A stretch of DNA of 51,800 nt from Alphaproteobacteria bacterium (GTDB taxonomy: Bacteria > Pseudomonadota > Alphaproteobacteria > Rhizobiales > Xanthobacteraceae). The notes under the pieces are model-generated. The model was given only the letters and a program-made list of their open reading frames with translations, had not been told where the DNA came from and did no database searches. The position numbers were made by a program, and so were the translations under genes. This document shows positions 50,921 through 51,800 of the stretch, piece after piece; positions within the stretch are counted from its first letter, which is position 1, and every line of letters begins with the position of its first letter. The stretch covers positions 1-51,800 of the forward strand of contig VAZG01000193.1 of NCBI GenBank assembly GCA_005885285.1, in the 5' to 3' direction.

Positions 50921-51800
50921 TCAAAGCTCGCCGACCAGTCGGACCACGGTCTGACGTAGCCACGCATGAGCTGGATCGTGATCGTAGGAAGCATGCCAGA
51001 GCAGTGAAACTGCGATGTCACGCAACTCCACCGGAGGCGGGCTGAGGCTGAGCCCAAGTTCGGTGGCGAACAGGCGAGCTAATCGCCCGGGCATGGTTAC
51101 GACAACTGGTGCGCGCGCTACCAGGAACGGGACCGCGAGAAAACGCGGTGTGGTCAGGACGACCGTGCGCCGCAACCCGAGCTTTTCCAGAGCATCGTCC
51201 ACCACGCCGCGCACGCTCCGGCCGGGTCTTAGGCTGGTCAGGACATGAGGCAGCCGCACGTAATCATCAAGCGAGATCGGGGGCACGATCCCCGTCCGTT
51301 CGGCGTTAAACATGCACAGATAGGTCTCATTGAACAAGAGACGTCGCTTGTGGTGGGTCTGTCCGTGCCGGAAGACGTCAAACCCGACGGCGAGGTCCAG
51401 TTCGTCGGCGTCGAGATCATCCAGGAGCCGCGAAGAGTCGATGTTGTGGAGTCGCAGGTGAATACCCGGCGCGACCTCGCGCAGGTGCGCGAGGAGAGTA
51501 GGCACGATCCAGATTTCCATGCTGTCGGCCAGCCCGAACCTGAAAGTTCGCTCCGCTGTTGCTGGATCGAACGCTTCGTCTCGCGACACGAGCGTCTGGA
51601 TCTGGGAGAGCGCGGTCCGCACCGGCTCGACCAACGTCACCGCCCGAGGCGTGAGGCGCAGGCCCTCAGGCCCTCGCGTCAGGAGCTCGTCACTGAACAG
51701 CTCCCGTAGGCGCGCCAGGTTGTGGCTCATCGACGATTGACCAATGCCGACGCGGGCAGCCGCGCGCGTGACGCTACGTTCCGTGAGCAGCGCATCAAGG
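50921..51800 (-). CDS. LysR-family transcriptional regulator, partial
   Basis: The gene enters from the right edge, so its first 10-20 codons are missing. The helix-turn-helix is visible at the edge (LLTERSVTRAAARVGIGQSSMSHNLARLREL, in part TRAAARVGIGQSSMSHNLAR), then LFSDELLTRGPEGLRLTPRA. The substrate-binding domain follows (ERTFRFGLADSMEIWIVPTL to the C-terminus). The NodD/NahR-like group is the closest impression. Regulators of this type control aromatic catabolism or symbiosis genes that are usually divergent, here outside the window. Confidence 0.92.
   Translation of the reverse strand, partial: LDALLTERSVTRAAARVGIGQSSMSHNLARLRELFSDELLTRGPEGLRLTPRAVTLVEPVRTALSQIQTLVSRDEAFDPATAERTFRFGLADSMEIWIVPTLLAHLREVAPGIHLRLHNIDSSRLLDDLDADELDLAVGFDVFRHGQTHHKRRLLFNETYLCMFNAERTGIVPPISLDDYVRLPHVLTSLRPGRSVRGVVDDALEKLGLRRTVVLTTPRFLAVPFLVARAPVVVTMPGRLARLFATELGLSLSPPPVELRDIAVSLLWHASYDHDPAHAWLRQTVVRLVGEL

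Noticed and set aside
1..51800. CRISPR arrays, tRNA or rRNA genes, prophage
   Set aside because: I found no regularly spaced repeats with unique spacers, no tRNA-like cloverleaf sequences, no rRNA motifs and no phage structural genes.

Overview
The window looks like chromosomal DNA from a Bradyrhizobium-type alphaproteobacterium (order Rhizobiales). The base composition is GC-rich, the gene order narK-bjgb-flp-nasC matches the nitrate-assimilation cluster known from Bradyrhizobium, and the spacers carry several palindromic repeats of the kind common in that group. I see no rRNA, tRNA, CRISPR array, prophage or replication origin.

Layout. 1-5.6 kb: a thiamine-diphosphate E1/transketolase-like enzyme (cut by the left edge) divergent from an Lrp/AsnC regulator, then a DMT exporter, an aldo/keto reductase and a 5'-truncated SMP-30 lactonase whose start is replaced by a palindromic repeat. 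5.6-11.9 kb: the nitrate-assimilation operon (transporter, single-domain haemoglobin, FAD reductase, Mo nitrate reductase), preceded by a near-consensus sigma-54 promoter and a long hairpin. 11.9-16.6 kb: intradiol dioxygenase, serine hydrolase, HWE histidine kinase and CcdA. 16.8-23.7 kb: a small unknown gene, an XRE regulator, a flavin monooxygenase coupled to a Bug-type binding protein, an L,D-transpeptidase, an enoyl-CoA hydratase and a TrpF-like protein lacking the usual catalytic Cys. 23.7-29.4 kb: a scar made of immunity-protein and LeuB-type remnants, a MASE1 histidine kinase, an intact LeuB-type dehydrogenase, a zinc alcohol dehydrogenase and a class III CoA-transferase.

29.6-39.7 kb is a storage-carbohydrate/glycan region: a GlgA-like synthase, a patatin-like lipase, an MFS transporter next to the remnant of another, a PRC-barrel protein, a glycogen-debranching-type enzyme, an ABC exporter and a GT4 glycosyltransferase behind a sequence that fits the general-stress (EcfG) promoter consensus. 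39.7-45.1 kb: a GntR/FCD regulator divergent from a complete livKHMGF-type ABC importer; its binding protein appears to have an internal deletion. 45.2-47.6 kb: repeats and an IS1182-family insertion sequence. 47.8-51.8 kb: a second Bug-type binding protein, a Rieske oxygenase, a short MITE-like element at that gene's stop codon, a PilZ protein and a LysR regulator cut by the right edge.

Functionally this is accessory metabolism of a soil or symbiotic bacterium: nitrate use, aromatic and acyl-CoA catabolism with solute capture, and stress-linked polysaccharide metabolism. I found no convincing new defence or signalling system. The best leads are the stress-promoter GT4/ABC/debranching locus, the degraded immunity-gene scar, the orphan TrpF-like protein, and the repeat elements, which repeatedly sit at broken gene ends. 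All family calls are from reading the sequence; no database search was run.
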